Shown: positions 18,445-29,040 of the stretch, one piece after another
Layout of the letters: each line of letters opens with the position of its first letter
Position numbering within the stretch: position 1 is the first letter of the stretch
Assembly (NCBI GenBank): GCA_001769535.1
Contig: MEOH01000016.1
Span: forward strand, 62,001-126,000
Origin: Bacteroidetes bacterium GWF2_38_335
Lineage (GTDB): Bacteria; Bacteroidota; Bacteroidia; Bacteroidales; GWF2-38-335
Direction: 5' to 3'
DNA length: 64,000 nt
Translations under genes and position numbers: made by a program
The notes under the pieces: generated by a model
The model's input: the letters and a program-made list of their open reading frames with translations, nothing else
What the model was told of the DNA's origin: nothing
The model's database searches: none

Positions 18445-20904
18445 ATGACCAGAGATGATATAACACTTGAAGAACTTGGGTTGACTGTTGAAGAACTTGA
18501 GTATAAAAATCCCGAAACGGGATATTTTGTAAGATACCTCTACCTTGGAAAAGGTATTTTTAAAGTTGAGTCAGAAGGATATGTTGATGATCTTTCAGCA
18601 GACCGCCAGTTTGAAATCGGTGAAAAAATCAGACAAAAACTACTGGACTCTGGAACCGGAATAAAATATTCGTTGATTTATGATGCGAAAAAACTCAAAA
18701 GCGGATCATATTACGCACGAAGTCTTCAACTGAAAAAATTCAAAACATATAAAAATCTGGGATCTGTTGCTGCTTATAACACCAATATTTATACGGCTGC
18801 CTATGCCAGGATCATAAAGCTCCTATTGCCTCATATTGACATTTCGTTACATAAAGACGAAGAGTCAGCTTTGAAATATGTATTAAAAACCCATCAGGTA
18901 AAAGAAAAAACCAATCAGATTCCCGAATACGTAATTGCCTTTAACAGGGAATGGGAAAAGAAAAAGGAGAAAATTAATCTTGAAGAAAAGGAATATAAAG
19001 TTGTATTCAAAGATGAATGGAGCTGGAAAAACGAACATGATGGATTTACTGTAAAATACGGCCTGCTTGAAAGAAATACCACATTAAGCTTTTTTTCGGG
19101 CCCTGCAACCAATGAAAACATCAGCAAAACAATGGAAGTAAGAAAAAAAATTCTTGCCGACATGAATATGCTCAATTTCAGATTGTACCAAATTATTGAT
19201 GTAAGCAGAGTATCATCCATCGACCGCAGCGGTAAGAAATTTCTCGATCAGTATTATCAGAAAAATCCCAATGAAATTCCTGATAAGACTTTTATTGTAA
19301 ATCCCCCCTATTTTCTGGCCTTTTTTGCCAAAATAATGCGTACCCTGAGGCCTGTCGAATACCAAAACCTTATTTTTGTCAAAAGCATTAAACATGCTCT
19401 GGATTTTATTCATGAAAATAAAAGTCCGGGCGAACCCGAAAATATTACCGAAAAAACAGGCTTTTCTCTGGAAGAAGAAAATCATTTCCTGCGCGAAAAA
19501 TTAAAGGAAGTTGAAGAAAACAGGGATAATCACCTTGACCAGATTTTCAATATAATAATGCGTGTTACCTGGGATGAAACCTACGAGCCAATTGAACTGA
19601 ACATATCCGAAAATGATCCTTTCGCCGATTTATTTGGTGCTTTAAGGGTATTACAGGAAGATGTGAAAGAAATTCTCAACAATTATATACAGGTCAATGA
19701 AGAACTGAAACAGCATAAGAATGAGCTTGAAAATCTTGTTGCAAAAAGAACCCGGGAGCTGAACCTTGCCAAGGAAAAAGCTGAAAAGGCCGACAAGCTT
19801 AAATCTGCCTTTCTTACCAATATGAGCCATGAAATCAGAACACCCATGAATTCAATTCTCGGATTTTCTGAATTGCTTGAAGAAACAGATCTCCCGGAAT
19901 CTGCTCGCCAGAAATACATTGAAATAATACAGTCGAACGGCAACCACCTCATGAACATCATCAATGACATTATTGATATTTCAAAAATTGAAGCAGGTGA
20001 ACTGATATTGATAAAAGAAAGCGTTGAAGTTGGAAAATTACTTGAGCAATTGTTTAATGATTTTAGTAAAATAAAGGAAACAAAATACAAAAAATCCGGC
20101 GTGGAAATCAGGCTGAATTTACCAAAAGAATCAGAACAGGTATTTATCGAACTTGACCGCAACAGACTCAAACAAGCTATTTCAAATCTTATTCACAATT
20201 CGCTGAAATACACCGATTCCGGGTTTATTGAAATCGGTTATTATGAGTTTAACCATGAAGTAAGAATATATGTTAAAGATTCGGGTTCCGGAATCCCCTC
20301 CGAAATGCAGAATTTTATTTTTGAACGGTTTGCACAACTGAATAAATCAGGTGAATTAAATGCCGGAACCGGACTTGGACTTCCAATCAGTAAAAATCTG
20401 GTTGAACTCATGGGCGGGAAGATTGATCTCATTTCGATCCCCGAAAAAGGTTCTGAGTTCACCATTACATTCAGACCAGGAAAACCTGTGAATGAAAATA
20501 CTGTTAATGAGATTCAGCAACCAGGAAAAATCCCTTTTTGGAAAGGGAGATCTATCCTTATTGTTGAAGATGAAGAGTTTAATTTTCTGTTTGCCAAGGA
20601 AGTACTTGAAAAAACCAAAGCAAATGTTTTCCATGCCAAAAACGGACAAGAAGCCATTGAAATACTTAACTATCAAACTTTCAATGTAGTGTTGCTTGAC
20701 TTAAGAATGCCTGATTTAAACGGATATGAAACCATAAAACTGATCAGGAAAAAAAATACGACTATACCTGTCATAGCAAATACAGCCTTTGCAATGGTTG
20801 GTGAACGTGAAAACTGTTTGAATCTTGGTTTTTCGGATTATATCTCAAAACCATTTAAATCTGGCGATCTGTACAGGGTAATCGAAAAACACATTATTAC
20901 CTGA
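18445..20904 (+). CDS. Cytoplasmic hybrid histidine kinase with duplicated STAS-like sensor
   Basis: 819 residues with no signal peptide or membrane helix. The N-terminus holds two related alpha/beta domains, about 25-150 and 195-340, each with a strand-rich start, a central Asp-containing strand (SLIYDAKKL and [16 protein letters not shown]) and an ending that reads like ALKYV or ALDFI; the pattern resembles SpoIIAA/STAS-like folds. A coiled coil at about 355-455 leads to HisKA ([14 protein letters not shown], His462), HATPase (N-box [25 protein letters not shown]) and REC (Asp752 in LLDLRMPDL, Lys in SKPF). It therefore senses a cytoplasmic signal. The last 8 bp overlap convergently with rfbD. 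Confidence 0.9.
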   Translation: MTRDDITLEELGLTVEELEYKNPETGYFVRYLYLGKGIFKVESEGYVDDLSADRQFEIGEKIRQKLLDSGTGIKYSLIYDAKKLKSGSYYARSLQLKKFKTYKNLGSVAAYNTNIYTAAYARIIKLLLPHIDISLHKDEESALKYVLKTHQVKEKTNQIPEYVIAFNREWEKKKEKINLEEKEYKVVFKDEWSWKNEHDGFTVKYGLLERNTTLSFFSGPATNENISKTMEVRKKILADMNMLNFRLYQIIDVSRVSSIDRSGKKFLDQYYQKNPNEIPDKTFIVNPPYFLAFFAKIMRTLRPVEYQNLIFVKSIKHALDFIHENKSPGEPENITEKTGFSLEEENHFLREKLKEVEENRDNHLDQIFNIIMRVTWDETYEPIELNISENDPFADLFGALRVLQEDVKEILNNYIQVNEELKQHKNELENLVAKRTRELNLAKEKAEKADKLKSAFLTNMSHEIRTPMNSILGFSELLEETDLPESARQKYIEIIQSNGNHLMNIINDIIDISKIEAGELILIKESVEVGKLLEQLFNDFSKIKETKYKKSGVEIRLNLPKESEQVFIELDRNRLKQAISNLIHNSLKYTDSGFIEIGYYEFNHEVRIYVKDSGSGIPSEMQNFIFERFAQLNKSGELNAGTGLGLPISKNLVELMGGKIDLISIPEKGSEFTITFRPGKPVNENTVNEIQQPGKIPFWKGRSILIVEDEEFNFLFAKEVLEKTKANVFHAKNGQEAIEILNYQTFNVVLLDLRMPDLNGYETIKLIRKKNTTIPVIANTAFAMVGERENCLNLGFSDYISKPFKSGDLYRVIEKHIIT

Positions 20905-21769
20905 TAGGATCGATCCTTTTTATGCATTTTTCCAGACTTTCTTTCCATCCGGATATTTCAATTCCGAAGGTGTTTTTAATCTTTGTTTTATCCAACAAAC
21001 TATATTCAGGTCTTTTCGCAGCGGTTGGATATTCTGAGGTGGCAATAGGCTTTACAAAACAATTTACACCTGCCATTCGATGGATTTCAAGAGCAAATTC
21101 GTACCAGGAACAAACTCCTTCATTTGAATAATGATAGATTCCGGGATTCCATCTGTGCAAGAAAGAAAACTCAATAATCTGTAAAATTGCCAAAGCAAGA
21201 TCCTCAGCATTGGTCGGCGAACCCACCTGATCAGAAACAACTCCCAACTGCTCACGCTCATTTCCAAGTCGGATCATTGTTTTAACAAAATTATTCCCAT
21301 AAACCGAATACAACCAGGCAGTCCGGATAATTATCGCATCAGGGTTTTCAACCAAAAGTGCTTTTTCGCCATCAAGTTTGGTAACCCCATACACTGAAAC
21401 AGGATTGGTAAAATCATCTTCCTTAAGCGGGATTGATGAGCTGCCATCAAAAACATAATCAGTCGAAGTATGGATAACCCTGAAATTGTGTTTTTTCGCC
21501 AATTTACCAATCAGACCGGGAGCCAGCGCATTAATTCTTCTTGCATTTTCCTGATCACTTTCAGCTTTATCAACAGCGGTGTAGGCTGCACAATTTATCA
21601 GAATATCCGGACAAATTGATGATAAATAATTGTCAAGTTTTTTTTCATCCGTAATATCAAGCTCATCAACATCTGTAAAAACAAATCTGAATTGAGGAAA
21701 TACCGGACTTAAATACTGCAGTTCACTTCCAAGCTGCCCCTTCGATCCTGTTACCAGTATAGTTTTCAT
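20897..21769 (-). CDS. rfbD: dTDP-4-dehydrorhamnose reductase
   Basis: 290 residues. Last enzyme of dTDP-L-rhamnose synthesis, reducing dTDP-4-dehydro-L-rhamnose with NAD(P)H. Extended SDR features: [10 protein letters not shown] nucleotide loop, [21 protein letters not shown] and the catalytic YGVTKLDGE (Tyr and Lys). Length is normal. Last gene of the minus-strand nucleotide-sugar operon, 9 bp after rfbC; its 3' end overlaps the convergent kinase gene by 8 bp. Confidence 0.95.
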   Translation of the reverse strand: MKTILVTGSKGQLGSELQYLSPVFPQFRFVFTDVDELDITDEKKLDNYLSSICPDILINCAAYTAVDKAESDQENARRINALAPGLIGKLAKKHNFRVIHTSTDYVFDGSSSIPLKEDDFTNPVSVYGVTKLDGEKALLVENPDAIIIRTAWLYSVYGNNFVKTMIRLGNEREQLGVVSDQVGSPTNAEDLALAILQIIEFSFLHRWNPGIYHYSNEGVCSWYEFALEIHRMAGVNCFVKPIATSEYPTAAKRPEYSLLDKTKIKNTFGIEISGWKESLEKCIKRIDPIR

Positions 21770-21778
21770 TTTCTTTGA

Positions 21779-22327
21779 TTAAAAATTGATTTCGGCTTTA
21801 TCTAGTCCGGGAAGTATTTTGTCTTTGGCAGATAAAATCATCTTTTCGGGATCAAGTTTCCAATCCACATTTATGCTCTTATCATTATATATTATGCCAC
21901 CCTCCGATTCTTTGTTATAAAACTCATCACATTTATAAAAAACCACAGCCGAAGGCGACAAAACTGAAAAGCCGTGAGCAAAGCCCTTTGGGACAAGAAG
22001 TTGTTTCTTGTTTTCAGACGAAAGCTCCACCCCTGCCCATTTACCGAAGGTGGGTGAATTTTTCCTGATATCAACAGCCACATCAAAAATTTTCCCTTCA
22101 AGAACCCTGATCAGTTTTGTCTGTGCATAAGGTGCAAGCTGAAAATGCAGTCCTCTTACGACTCCAAAGGAAGACCGTGATTGGTTATCCTGCACAAAGT
22201 TAAAATTCAGGTTGTGCTTATTAAAAACCTGAAGGTTATAGCTTTCGTAAAAATAACCCCTTTCATCCTCGAACACTGTTGGTTCAATTATGAATAAATC
22301 TTTAATATCAGTATTAATCAACTTCAT
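21779..22327 (-). CDS. rfbC: dTDP-4-dehydrorhamnose 3,5-epimerase
   Basis: 182 residues, standard length for RmlC, a cupin-fold epimerase. Signatures: DERGYFYESYN, FVQDNQSRSSFGVVRGLHFQ with the catalytic His, KLIRVLEGKIFDVAVDIRK, and PKGFAHGFSVLSPSA. Start codon overlaps the rfbA stop (TAATG), indicating translational coupling. Confidence 0.96.
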   Translation of the reverse strand: MKLINTDIKDLFIIEPTVFEDERGYFYESYNLQVFNKHNLNFNFVQDNQSRSSFGVVRGLHFQLAPYAQTKLIRVLEGKIFDVAVDIRKNSPTFGKWAGVELSSENKKQLLVPKGFAHGFSVLSPSAVVFYKCDEFYNKESEGGIIYNDKSINVDWKLDPEKMILSAKDKILPGLDKAEINF

Positions 22328-23211
22328 TATTCAAAAGTATTTATTTCTTCTCTGGCAATTTTAAGCAAATATTCACCATACTGATTATTTTTCAAAGGTT
22401 CAGCAAGTTTCAACAACTGTTCCTTATTGATAAAACCTCTGTTATAGGCAATTTCTTCAATACAGGAAGCCTTAAGCCCCTGCCGTTGTTCAATAGTGGC
22501 AATAAAATTTCCTGCCTGAAGCAAACTTTCATGGGTGCCGGTATCGAGCCAGGCAAAGCCCCTTCCCAATAATTTTACTGTAAGTCTACCCTCATCCAGA
22601 TACAATCTGTTAAGGTCGGTTATTTCAAGTTCTCCTCTTTTTGAAGGTTTCAGTGATTTGGCTTTTTCAACCACATCGTTTCCATAAAAATACAAACCGG
22701 TAACTGCATAGTTTGATTTGGGGTTTTGTGGTTTTTCTTCCAGACTGACTGCTTTACGATCCTTATCAAACTCAACAACACCATATCTTTGAGGATCATT
22801 CACATAATACCCGAAAACCACGGCTCCGGTTTGAATATTTGCAGCTTCAAGCATCATTCCACCAAAACCACGTCCGTAAAAAATATTATCTCCCAAAACA
22901 AGACAGGCAGTATCGCCATTTAAAAATTTCTCGCCAATGATAAATGCCTGCGCCAAACCGTCGGGTGAAGGTTGAATTGCATATTCAATTTTTATGCCCA
23001 GTTGTGAGCCATCCTTAAGTAAATCTTCATACAGATGAATATCCTTGGGTGTAGAAATAATAAGTACTTCTTTTAATCCGGCCAACATAAGCACCGACAA
23101 AGGATAATAAATCATTGGTTTGTCATAAACCGGAATAATTTGTTTTGAAATCGCCATTGTTATGGGATATAATCTGGTGCCCGCTCCGCCGGCTAAAATA
23201 ATTCCTTTCAT
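22327..23211 (-). CDS. rfbA: Glucose-1-phosphate thymidylyltransferase
   Basis: 294 residues. Makes dTDP-glucose from glucose 1-phosphate and dTTP. The N-terminal signature [20 protein letters not shown] and the motifs [47 protein letters not shown] and [13 protein letters not shown] are all present. It is flanked by a UDP-xylose synthase-like gene (2 bp upstream) and rfbC, while rfbB, which normally belongs to this set, is absent from the window. Confidence 0.96.
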   Translation of the reverse strand: MKGIILAGGAGTRLYPITMAISKQIIPVYDKPMIYYPLSVLMLAGLKEVLIISTPKDIHLYEDLLKDGSQLGIKIEYAIQPSPDGLAQAFIIGEKFLNGDTACLVLGDNIFYGRGFGGMMLEAANIQTGAVVFGYYVNDPQRYGVVEFDKDRKAVSLEEKPQNPKSNYAVTGLYFYGNDVVEKAKSLKPSKRGELEITDLNRLYLDEGRLTVKLLGRGFAWLDTGTHESLLQAGNFIATIEQRQGLKASCIEEIAYNRGFINKEQLLKLAEPLKNNQYGEYLLKIAREEINTFE

Positions 23212-23213
23212 TT

Positions 23214-24155
23214 TTAAAGGTTTAAGAGATTTTTAAAATACTGTACAGTTTTAACCAATCCTTCCTCAAGCGGAATGGTTGGTTCCCATCCATTAAGCAT
23301 CTGTTTAGCTAATGAAATATCGGGCTGGCGCTGGGTTGGATCATCAGCAGGCAAAGGAAGAAAAACAAGTTTTGATTTTGATCCGGTAGTTTTTAATACT
23401 TTTTCAGCCAGTTCGATCATAGTAAATTCACCAGGGTTTCCAATATTCACAGGCCCTGTAAAAGACTCATCTGTATTCATCATTCTTATCATTCCCTCAA
23501 CAAGGTCATCCACATACTGAAAACTTCGGGTTTGTTTTCCATCGCCGAAAATAGTAATATCCTCACCCTTAAGTGCCTGAACGATGAAATTTGAAACAAC
23601 CCTACCGTCGTTTGGGTGCATGCGCGGACCATAGGTATTGAATATCCTTATAATCTTAATTCTGACTTTATTTTGGAGGTGATAATTCACAAATAAAGAC
23701 TCAGCGCAACGTTTTCCCTCGTCGTAGCACGATCTGGTGCCGATGGGGTTAACATTTCCCCAGTAGGATTCCTTTTGGGGATGCTGTTCCGGATCGCCAT
23801 AAACCTCACTGGTAGATGCATGCAGAATTTTTGCTCCGATGCGTTTAGCCAGTCCCAGCATATTAATCGACCCCATAACCGAAGTCTTGATAGTTTTAAT
23901 GGGATTATGCTGGTAATGTATGGGAGATGCGGGACATGCAAGGTTATAAATTTCGTCAACCTCAATAAAAAAAGGCATGGTGATATCATGCCTGATCAAT
24001 TCGAAAAAAGGATTATCCAGCAGGTGAACGATGTTGTTTTTTGATCCGGTAAAATAGTTATCCAGACAAATAACTTCATTGCCCTCGTTAAGCAGTCTCT
24101 CGCACAGATGGGAGCCCACAAACCCGGCACCGCCGGTAACCAGAATTTTTTTCAT
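23214..24155 (-). CDS. UDP-glucuronate decarboxylase (UDP-xylose synthase)
   Basis: 313 residues from the ATG at 24155; an in-frame TTG two codons earlier is possible. Extended SDR with [27 protein letters not shown] (a UXS signature), STSEVYGDP, catalytic Tyr/Lys in [11 protein letters not shown], and [18 protein letters not shown], which distinguishes UDP-xylose synthases from dTDP-glucose 4,6-dehydratase and UDP-galactose epimerase. It converts UDP-glucuronate to UDP-xylose and CO2. The upstream gene makes UDP-glucuronate, giving a two-step route. It stands where rfbB would be expected. Confidence 0.92.
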   Translation of the reverse strand: MKKILVTGGAGFVGSHLCERLLNEGNEVICLDNYFTGSKNNIVHLLDNPFFELIRHDITMPFFIEVDEIYNLACPASPIHYQHNPIKTIKTSVMGSINMLGLAKRIGAKILHASTSEVYGDPEQHPQKESYWGNVNPIGTRSCYDEGKRCAESLFVNYHLQNKVRIKIIRIFNTYGPRMHPNDGRVVSNFIVQALKGEDITIFGDGKQTRSFQYVDDLVEGMIRMMNTDESFTGPVNIGNPGEFTMIELAEKVLKTTGSKSKLVFLPLPADDPTQRQPDISLAKQMLNGWEPTIPLEEGLVKTVQYFKNLLNL

Positions 24156-24234
24156 TTGCAAATGTTTAATCAGGATTCAAATTTAATAAAAAAACTGATT
24201 AAACCGCAGATTGTAGAATTTTGCATTATGGAAA

Positions 24235-25560
24235 CTACCTGATAGTCTTCCTTCCAATACTATAATAAGTCCATCCCCATTCCAGCATTTCTTCGGGATC
24301 ATAGATGTTTCGTCCGTCAAAAATCACCTTTTGAGACATCAGCTTTTCCATCATCCTCCATTTGGGAACCCTGAACTCATTCCATTCGGTAATTAATACC
24401 AGTGCATCGGCATCGGTAAGAATTTCATACTGGTCGTTGCCATAGGTAATAACCTCGCCGATTCTTCTTTTGCACTCATGGGTGGCCACAGGATCGTATG
24501 CTTTTACTTCGGCCCCGGCTTCAAGCAATTGCTCAATCAAAACCAGAGCAGGAGCTTCGCGCATATCATCTGTATTGGGTTTGAATGACAATCCCCAGAT
24601 AGCAATTTTCTTGCCCTTTACTTTTCCTTCAAAGTATTCGTTGATTTTTCTGAAAAGAACTTTTTTCTGCCTGTCATTTACATCTTCAACAGATTTAAGA
24701 ATCTCAAGAGAATGTCCGTTTTCATCAGATGTTTTAATAAGAGCTTTTACATCTTTGGGAAAACATGATCCTCCATATCCGGCACCGGCATATATGAATT
24801 TCTGTCCGATACGGGAATCAGATCCAATACCTTTACGCACCATATTTATGTCGGCTCCCACAATTTCGCAAAGGTTTGCGATGTCATTCATAAAGCTGAT
24901 CTTTGTTGCAAGCATTGAGTTGGCAGCATATTTTGTGAGTTCAGCTGAAGGAACATCCATAAAAATAATGGGATGGTTATTCAACAAAAACGGTTTGTAC
25001 AACCTGGTCATAATCTTTCTTGCATCTTCAGATTCAATACCAATTACAATTCTGTCGGGTTTAAGAAAATCATCAATTGCAGCACCTTCTTTCAGAAATT
25101 CAGGATTTGAGGCCACATCAAACTTAAGTTTTGATCCCCTTTTATTAAGTTCTTCCTGAACAGCTGCTTTTACTTTAACCGCCGTTCCGATTGGCACAGT
25201 ACTTTTTGTTACCACGACAAGATATTCTTCCATGTAGCGGCCAATTTCACGCGCTACACTCAAAACATACTGAAGGTCGGCGCTTCCGTCCTCATCGGGC
25301 GGAGTACCAACGGCAATAAAAACAGCCTCGGCACCAACCAGACTTTCCTTTATATCAGTGGTAAAAAACAATCTTTCTTTTTTAACATTATTTTCAATCA
25401 TTGAGTCAAGACCAGGCTCATAAATAGGCATGATACCCTTATTCAGATTTTCAATTTTCTGAACATCAACATCAACACAGGTAACATTCACTCCGGTTTC
25501 GGCAAAACAGGTACCTGAGACCAATCCGACATATCCGGTTCCAACAACAGAAATTTTCAT
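24235..25560 (-). CDS. ugd: UDP-glucose 6-dehydrogenase
   Basis: 441 residues, typical bacterial Ugd length. It oxidises UDP-glucose twice with NAD to UDP-glucuronate. N-terminal Rossmann motif VVGTGYVGLVSGTCFAETG, NPEFLKEGAAIDDF, the catalytic cysteine in GAGYGGSCFPKDVKAL, and the C-terminal KKIAIWGLSFKPNTDDMREA second nucleotide fold. First gene of the nucleotide-sugar operon, 79 bp before the UDP-xylose synthase gene. Confidence 0.97.
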   Translation of the reverse strand: MKISVVGTGYVGLVSGTCFAETGVNVTCVDVDVQKIENLNKGIMPIYEPGLDSMIENNVKKERLFFTTDIKESLVGAEAVFIAVGTPPDEDGSADLQYVLSVAREIGRYMEEYLVVVTKSTVPIGTAVKVKAAVQEELNKRGSKLKFDVASNPEFLKEGAAIDDFLKPDRIVIGIESEDARKIMTRLYKPFLLNNHPIIFMDVPSAELTKYAANSMLATKISFMNDIANLCEIVGADINMVRKGIGSDSRIGQKFIYAGAGYGGSCFPKDVKALIKTSDENGHSLEILKSVEDVNDRQKKVLFRKINEYFEGKVKGKKIAIWGLSFKPNTDDMREAPALVLIEQLLEAGAEVKAYDPVATHECKRRIGEVITYGNDQYEILTDADALVLITEWNEFRVPKWRMMEKLMSQKVIFDGRNIYDPEEMLEWGWTYYSIGRKTIR

Positions 25561-25800
25561 AAACAGACTATTAAATTAATTTTTAGAAAAATCTATTGCA
25601 AAATAAGTCAATTTTATTCATACAATTATCAATCGAAAACATATTATATAATACCTGAACCGGGTTTTGCCATCACAATAAACATAAAAAGTATCCAGAT
25701 TATCCAATTAACATCCAAAAGTTAATAACTTAAACACTACCCCCTAAAATCTAATTAGTTATGTGTTTACTTTCGTCAAAACCGAATAAAAGAAAAAGCC

Positions 25801-27798
25801 ATGAAGTTCAAAGCAACTTTCTTAATTGTATTTTTTCTCATCACTTATTTCTTTCAGGCTCAAAACGTTGAGTTTAAAGCCAAAAATTTCAAAGACAAGA
25901 AAGAATATAAGGAAGCTGTTTCAAATCTCCAGAAAGGGGATGGCATTTATATGCAGCAGCAAATTTACATGTTTCCTCAGGCATTGGAATATTACCTTAA
26001 AGCCCAGGATTTTAATCCAAACAATGCACTTTTAAATTATAAAATAGGCAACATACTTCTGAATATCAACGATAAAGGTTCTGCCCTGCCTTATTTTCAG
26101 AAAGCAGAACAACTAAACCCGGCAGTAGATCCAAGTATATCCTATAAACTGGCTCAGGCTTATCATTACAGCATGGACTGGAATAATGCCATTATGAAAT
26201 ATGAGCATTATCTGTACAACCTTTCAGAACTTCTCAGGGCCGAAATGCAACCCGAAATTGAACGCAAGATGATGGAGTGCAAAAATGGTATTGAGATAAC
26301 CAGCAACCCTGTAAAATTTGAGCTAATCAACATGGAATCAATTAACAGTGAATTCAATGATTATGCCCCACTGATTACAGAAGACAAATCAAAAATGATA
26401 TTTACCTCACGCCGAAAAGGTACCGAAGCAAGCCAGATGGATCTTTTTTCGGAGGAATATTTCGAAGATCTTTATGAAGCAACTGCCGATGGTGAAAACT
26501 GGAAAAATCCTGTTCTTATGAGCAGTGTTTTGAACACTTCCTCACATGAAGCTTCTGCCGGAATTTCAAAAGACGGAAAAACGCTTTTTATTTACAAAGG
26601 ACTTACAAACGGAGGCGATATTTATGAGAGCAAACTCATCGATACTGCATGGTCAGTTCCCGCGCCCCTTTCTGTAAAAATAAATACCGAGGATCATGAG
26701 TCCTCAGCTTCTCTTTCAGCAGACGGAAAAACCCTGTACTTCACAAGTTCAAGACCTGATAAAAGCATTGGTTTGAGAGATATTTATGTTACCACCAAAG
26801 ACGAAAAAGGAAACTGGACCGAAGCCCACAACCTTGGTCCGGTCGTTAATACCCCTTACGATGAAGAAGGTGTGTTTTTCCATTCCGACAACAAAACATT
26901 ATACTTTAGTTCCAAAGGACATAATTCCATGGGCGGGTACGACATTTTCAAAACCAGTTTGGGCGCCGACGGAAATTGGTCAGAACCAGAAAACCTTGGC
27001 TATCCGATCAACTCACCTGATGATGAACTTCATATTGCTGTAATAAGCGAAGGCATCGATATGTACGGATTGTATTCAACACAGCGCAGCGACGGCAAGG
27101 GAGGAAAAGATATTTACCGTATTAAGCCCATCAGGGAAGCTTTTCTGGCCGACAACAATAACTCAGACAGTCTGCTTTCTTATCAGGATGCAAACAACGA
27201 TGGCATTCCCGATGATGATACCCGCGTAATGGTTGATCTTGACAATCAGAATAATAACGGAACCAATAATGATGTCAATAACAACAACGGAAATAAAACA
27301 AACGGAAACGATGGCCAAAATACCGACAACAATAATAATCAGGCCAATAACACAAATAATAATAATAATAATAATAATAACACCGATAACAACAATACAA
27401 ACAATAACAATTCCGACAATAACCAGGCAAACAATAATAACAACAATAATACTGACAATAACAATCTTGCTAACAATAACAATTCGGCTAACAATTCCAT
27501 TTTCCCGGGCGTTTTATATAAGGTTCAGGTTGGTGCCAGCCGCAAACCAATGCCCGCATATGAATTGAAGAAAAGATACCCTGGCGGTATGAAAGTTATA
27601 GAGATTCAACATGAAGGTTGGTATAAATATCTGATCGGTACATATAATACCTACGCTGAGGCAAAAAATATCAAAGATGGTTGCGGTACTGCAGATGCAT
27701 GGATTGTAACAGAGAAAAACGGAGTCAGGGTTCACATACGCGAAGTAATGCAAATGCTTTCATATCATTACTTTATATATGAATTGCTGAATTCTTAA
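25801..27798 (+). CDS. TPR/PD40 envelope protein with poly-Asn linker and SPOR domain
   Basis: 665 residues with a signal peptide ending FFQAQ. TPR helices (25-165) and PD40 propeller blades (185-450; TLYFTSSRPDKSIGLRDIYV, TLYFSSKGHNSMGGYDIF) match the paralogues downstream. The C-terminus differs: a Thr/Asp-containing polyasparagine linker of about 95 residues (470-565) connects to a SPOR-type peptidoglycan-binding domain (YKVQVGASRKP, WYKYLIGTYNTYAEAKN, AWIVTEKNGVRV). The linker is coded by AAT/AAC repeats, including about nine consecutive AAT units near 27355-27381. Probably a periplasmic or outer-membrane scaffold attached to septal glycan. First gene of a series of related envelope genes. 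Confidence 0.88.
   Translation: MKFKATFLIVFFLITYFFQAQNVEFKAKNFKDKKEYKEAVSNLQKGDGIYMQQQIYMFPQALEYYLKAQDFNPNNALLNYKIGNILLNINDKGSALPYFQKAEQLNPAVDPSISYKLAQAYHYSMDWNNAIMKYEHYLYNLSELLRAEMQPEIERKMMECKNGIEITSNPVKFELINMESINSEFNDYAPLITEDKSKMIFTSRRKGTEASQMDLFSEEYFEDLYEATADGENWKNPVLMSSVLNTSSHEASAGISKDGKTLFIYKGLTNGGDIYESKLIDTAWSVPAPLSVKINTEDHESSASLSADGKTLYFTSSRPDKSIGLRDIYVTTKDEKGNWTEAHNLGPVVNTPYDEEGVFFHSDNKTLYFSSKGHNSMGGYDIFKTSLGADGNWSEPENLGYPINSPDDELHIAVISEGIDMYGLYSTQRSDGKGGKDIYRIKPIREAFLADNNNSDSLLSYQDANNDGIPDDDTRVMVDLDNQNNNGTNNDVNNNNGNKTNGNDGQNTDNNNNQANNTNNNNNNNNNTDNNNTNNNNSDNNQANNNNNNNTDNNNLANNNNSANNSIFPGVLYKVQVGASRKPMPAYELKKRYPGGMKVIEIQHEGWYKYLIGTYNTYAEAKNIKDGCGTADAWIVTEKNGVRVHIREVMQMLSYHYFIYELLNS
27355..27381 (+). 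repeat. AAT trinucleotide microsatellite in coding sequence
   Basis: About nine AAT units in frame inside the poly-Asn linker of the SPOR-tailed TPR/PD40 protein. Slippage would alter linker length without a frameshift. Confidence 0.8.
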
Positions 27799-27841
27799 AA
27801 TACTTTCTTTTTTAGGTTTTTTAATTTATATCTTTGAATAG

Positions 27842-27871
27842 TCCCGGTTTTTATTCCGGGATTATTTTTTT
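27842..27871 (+). terminator. Rho-independent terminator after the SPOR-tailed protein gene
   Basis: Stem TCCCGG / CCGGGA with an eight-base loop followed by TTATTTTTTT, about 45 bp beyond the stop codon. An exact TATCTTTG -7-like element (27829-27836) sits directly before it. Confidence 0.75.
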
Positions 27872-27947
27872 AAGGCATAATTATTGATTTGAAAATTCAA
27901 AGATTTTTTTAATTTTACACGTTGATTAACTAAAAAAGAATGATCTT

Positions 27948-28991
27948 ATGAAAAATAAATTTTTAACATTTTTATTTTCAGTTGTTTTCGTTTCTTTATC
28001 CTTGGCGCAGGATTCCACATTGATTGTGGCCGAAAACCAGGAAGCTGAAGTTGCCTATAACAGGGGAATCGATAATTTTAATAGTAAAAATTACTCTCAG
28101 GCCATTACAGATTTTACTGAAGCCATCTCATTCAAGCCTGAATTTTCAAAGGCCTATTTCAACAGAGGTAGTGTATATATGGAACTAGGTAAACAAAGTG
28201 AAGCCATCAAAGATTTTGATCTTGCTGTTGAAACTGATCCCACTTTTGGAAATGCATACTACAGCAGAGGAAGGGCAAAGCAGTTGACCAATGACGCGCA
28301 AGGTGCTTTGGCAGATTTTGACCTTGCCATTCAAAAGGGCTATGTTGAAGGCAATGTTTATTATTACCGCGGAGTGATAAAATTTCAGGCCGAAGATTAT
28401 GAAGGTGCCAAACTTGACTTCTCCGATGCCATCAGAAAAGAACCAAACTACGCATATGCATACAACGACAGAGGAAGTGCAAACAGAAAACTTGAGAAAT
28501 ACGATGATGCGGTGAGTGATTATAAAATGGCTTTCGGACTTGATAAATCCATGGCTTTTTCGCATAACAACCTGGGGAGTGTTTACAGAAAAATGGAAAA
28601 ATACGACCTGGCAATTGAACAATACGGCGAAGCAATCAGAAAAAAATCAGATTATTACATGGCTTACAACAACCGCGGCAGTGCAAAATACGACAAAGGA
28701 GATTATGAAGGAGCCATTAAGGATTTTGAAGAAGCACTGAAAATCAAATCCGACTATGCTTTTGCATATAACAACATCGGAACAGCAAAAATGAAGTTAA
28801 AAGACTATCAGGGTGCCATTAAAGCTTTTGATAAAGCCATTTCGCTTGACGAGAATTACGGCTATGCCTATATGAACAGAGGCAATGCCAAGGAACTTGT
28901 ACGTGATCAAAAAGGTGCCTGTGCCGACTGGCTTAAAGCTTCAGAACTGAATGTTAAACAGGCAGCTTCTTTTGCTCAGGAATGTCAGTAG
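27948..28991 (+). CDS. Exported TPR-repeat protein
   Basis: 347 residues: signal peptide (1-20, ending LSLAQ) and then about eight tandem tetratricopeptide repeats filling the rest, each with the AYYNRGSAKxxxGDYEGAI-DF pattern. Such arrays are protein interaction scaffolds. No enzymatic domain. It lies 49 bp before the next PorE-like gene and may act with it at the periplasmic face; that is inference from position. Confidence 0.9.
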   Translation: MKNKFLTFLFSVVFVSLSLAQDSTLIVAENQEAEVAYNRGIDNFNSKNYSQAITDFTEAISFKPEFSKAYFNRGSVYMELGKQSEAIKDFDLAVETDPTFGNAYYSRGRAKQLTNDAQGALADFDLAIQKGYVEGNVYYYRGVIKFQAEDYEGAKLDFSDAIRKEPNYAYAYNDRGSANRKLEKYDDAVSDYKMAFGLDKSMAFSHNNLGSVYRKMEKYDLAIEQYGEAIRKKSDYYMAYNNRGSAKYDKGDYEGAIKDFEEALKIKSDYAFAYNNIGTAKMKLKDYQGAIKAFDKAISLDENYGYAYMNRGNAKELVRDQKGACADWLKASELNVKQAASFAQECQ

Positions 28992-29040
28992 TGAATATAA
29001 TTTACAGTTTAATAAATCGAAGATTTTAAAAAACTTAACA

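Noticed and set aside
27233-27568. Open frame rich in Thr and Ile
   Set aside because: Out-of-frame reading of the Asn-coding repeat of the SPOR-tailed protein.
28951-29040. Longer N-terminus for the PorE-like protein
   Set aside because: It overlaps the TPR gene and would place the signal peptide 30 or more residues inside the protein.
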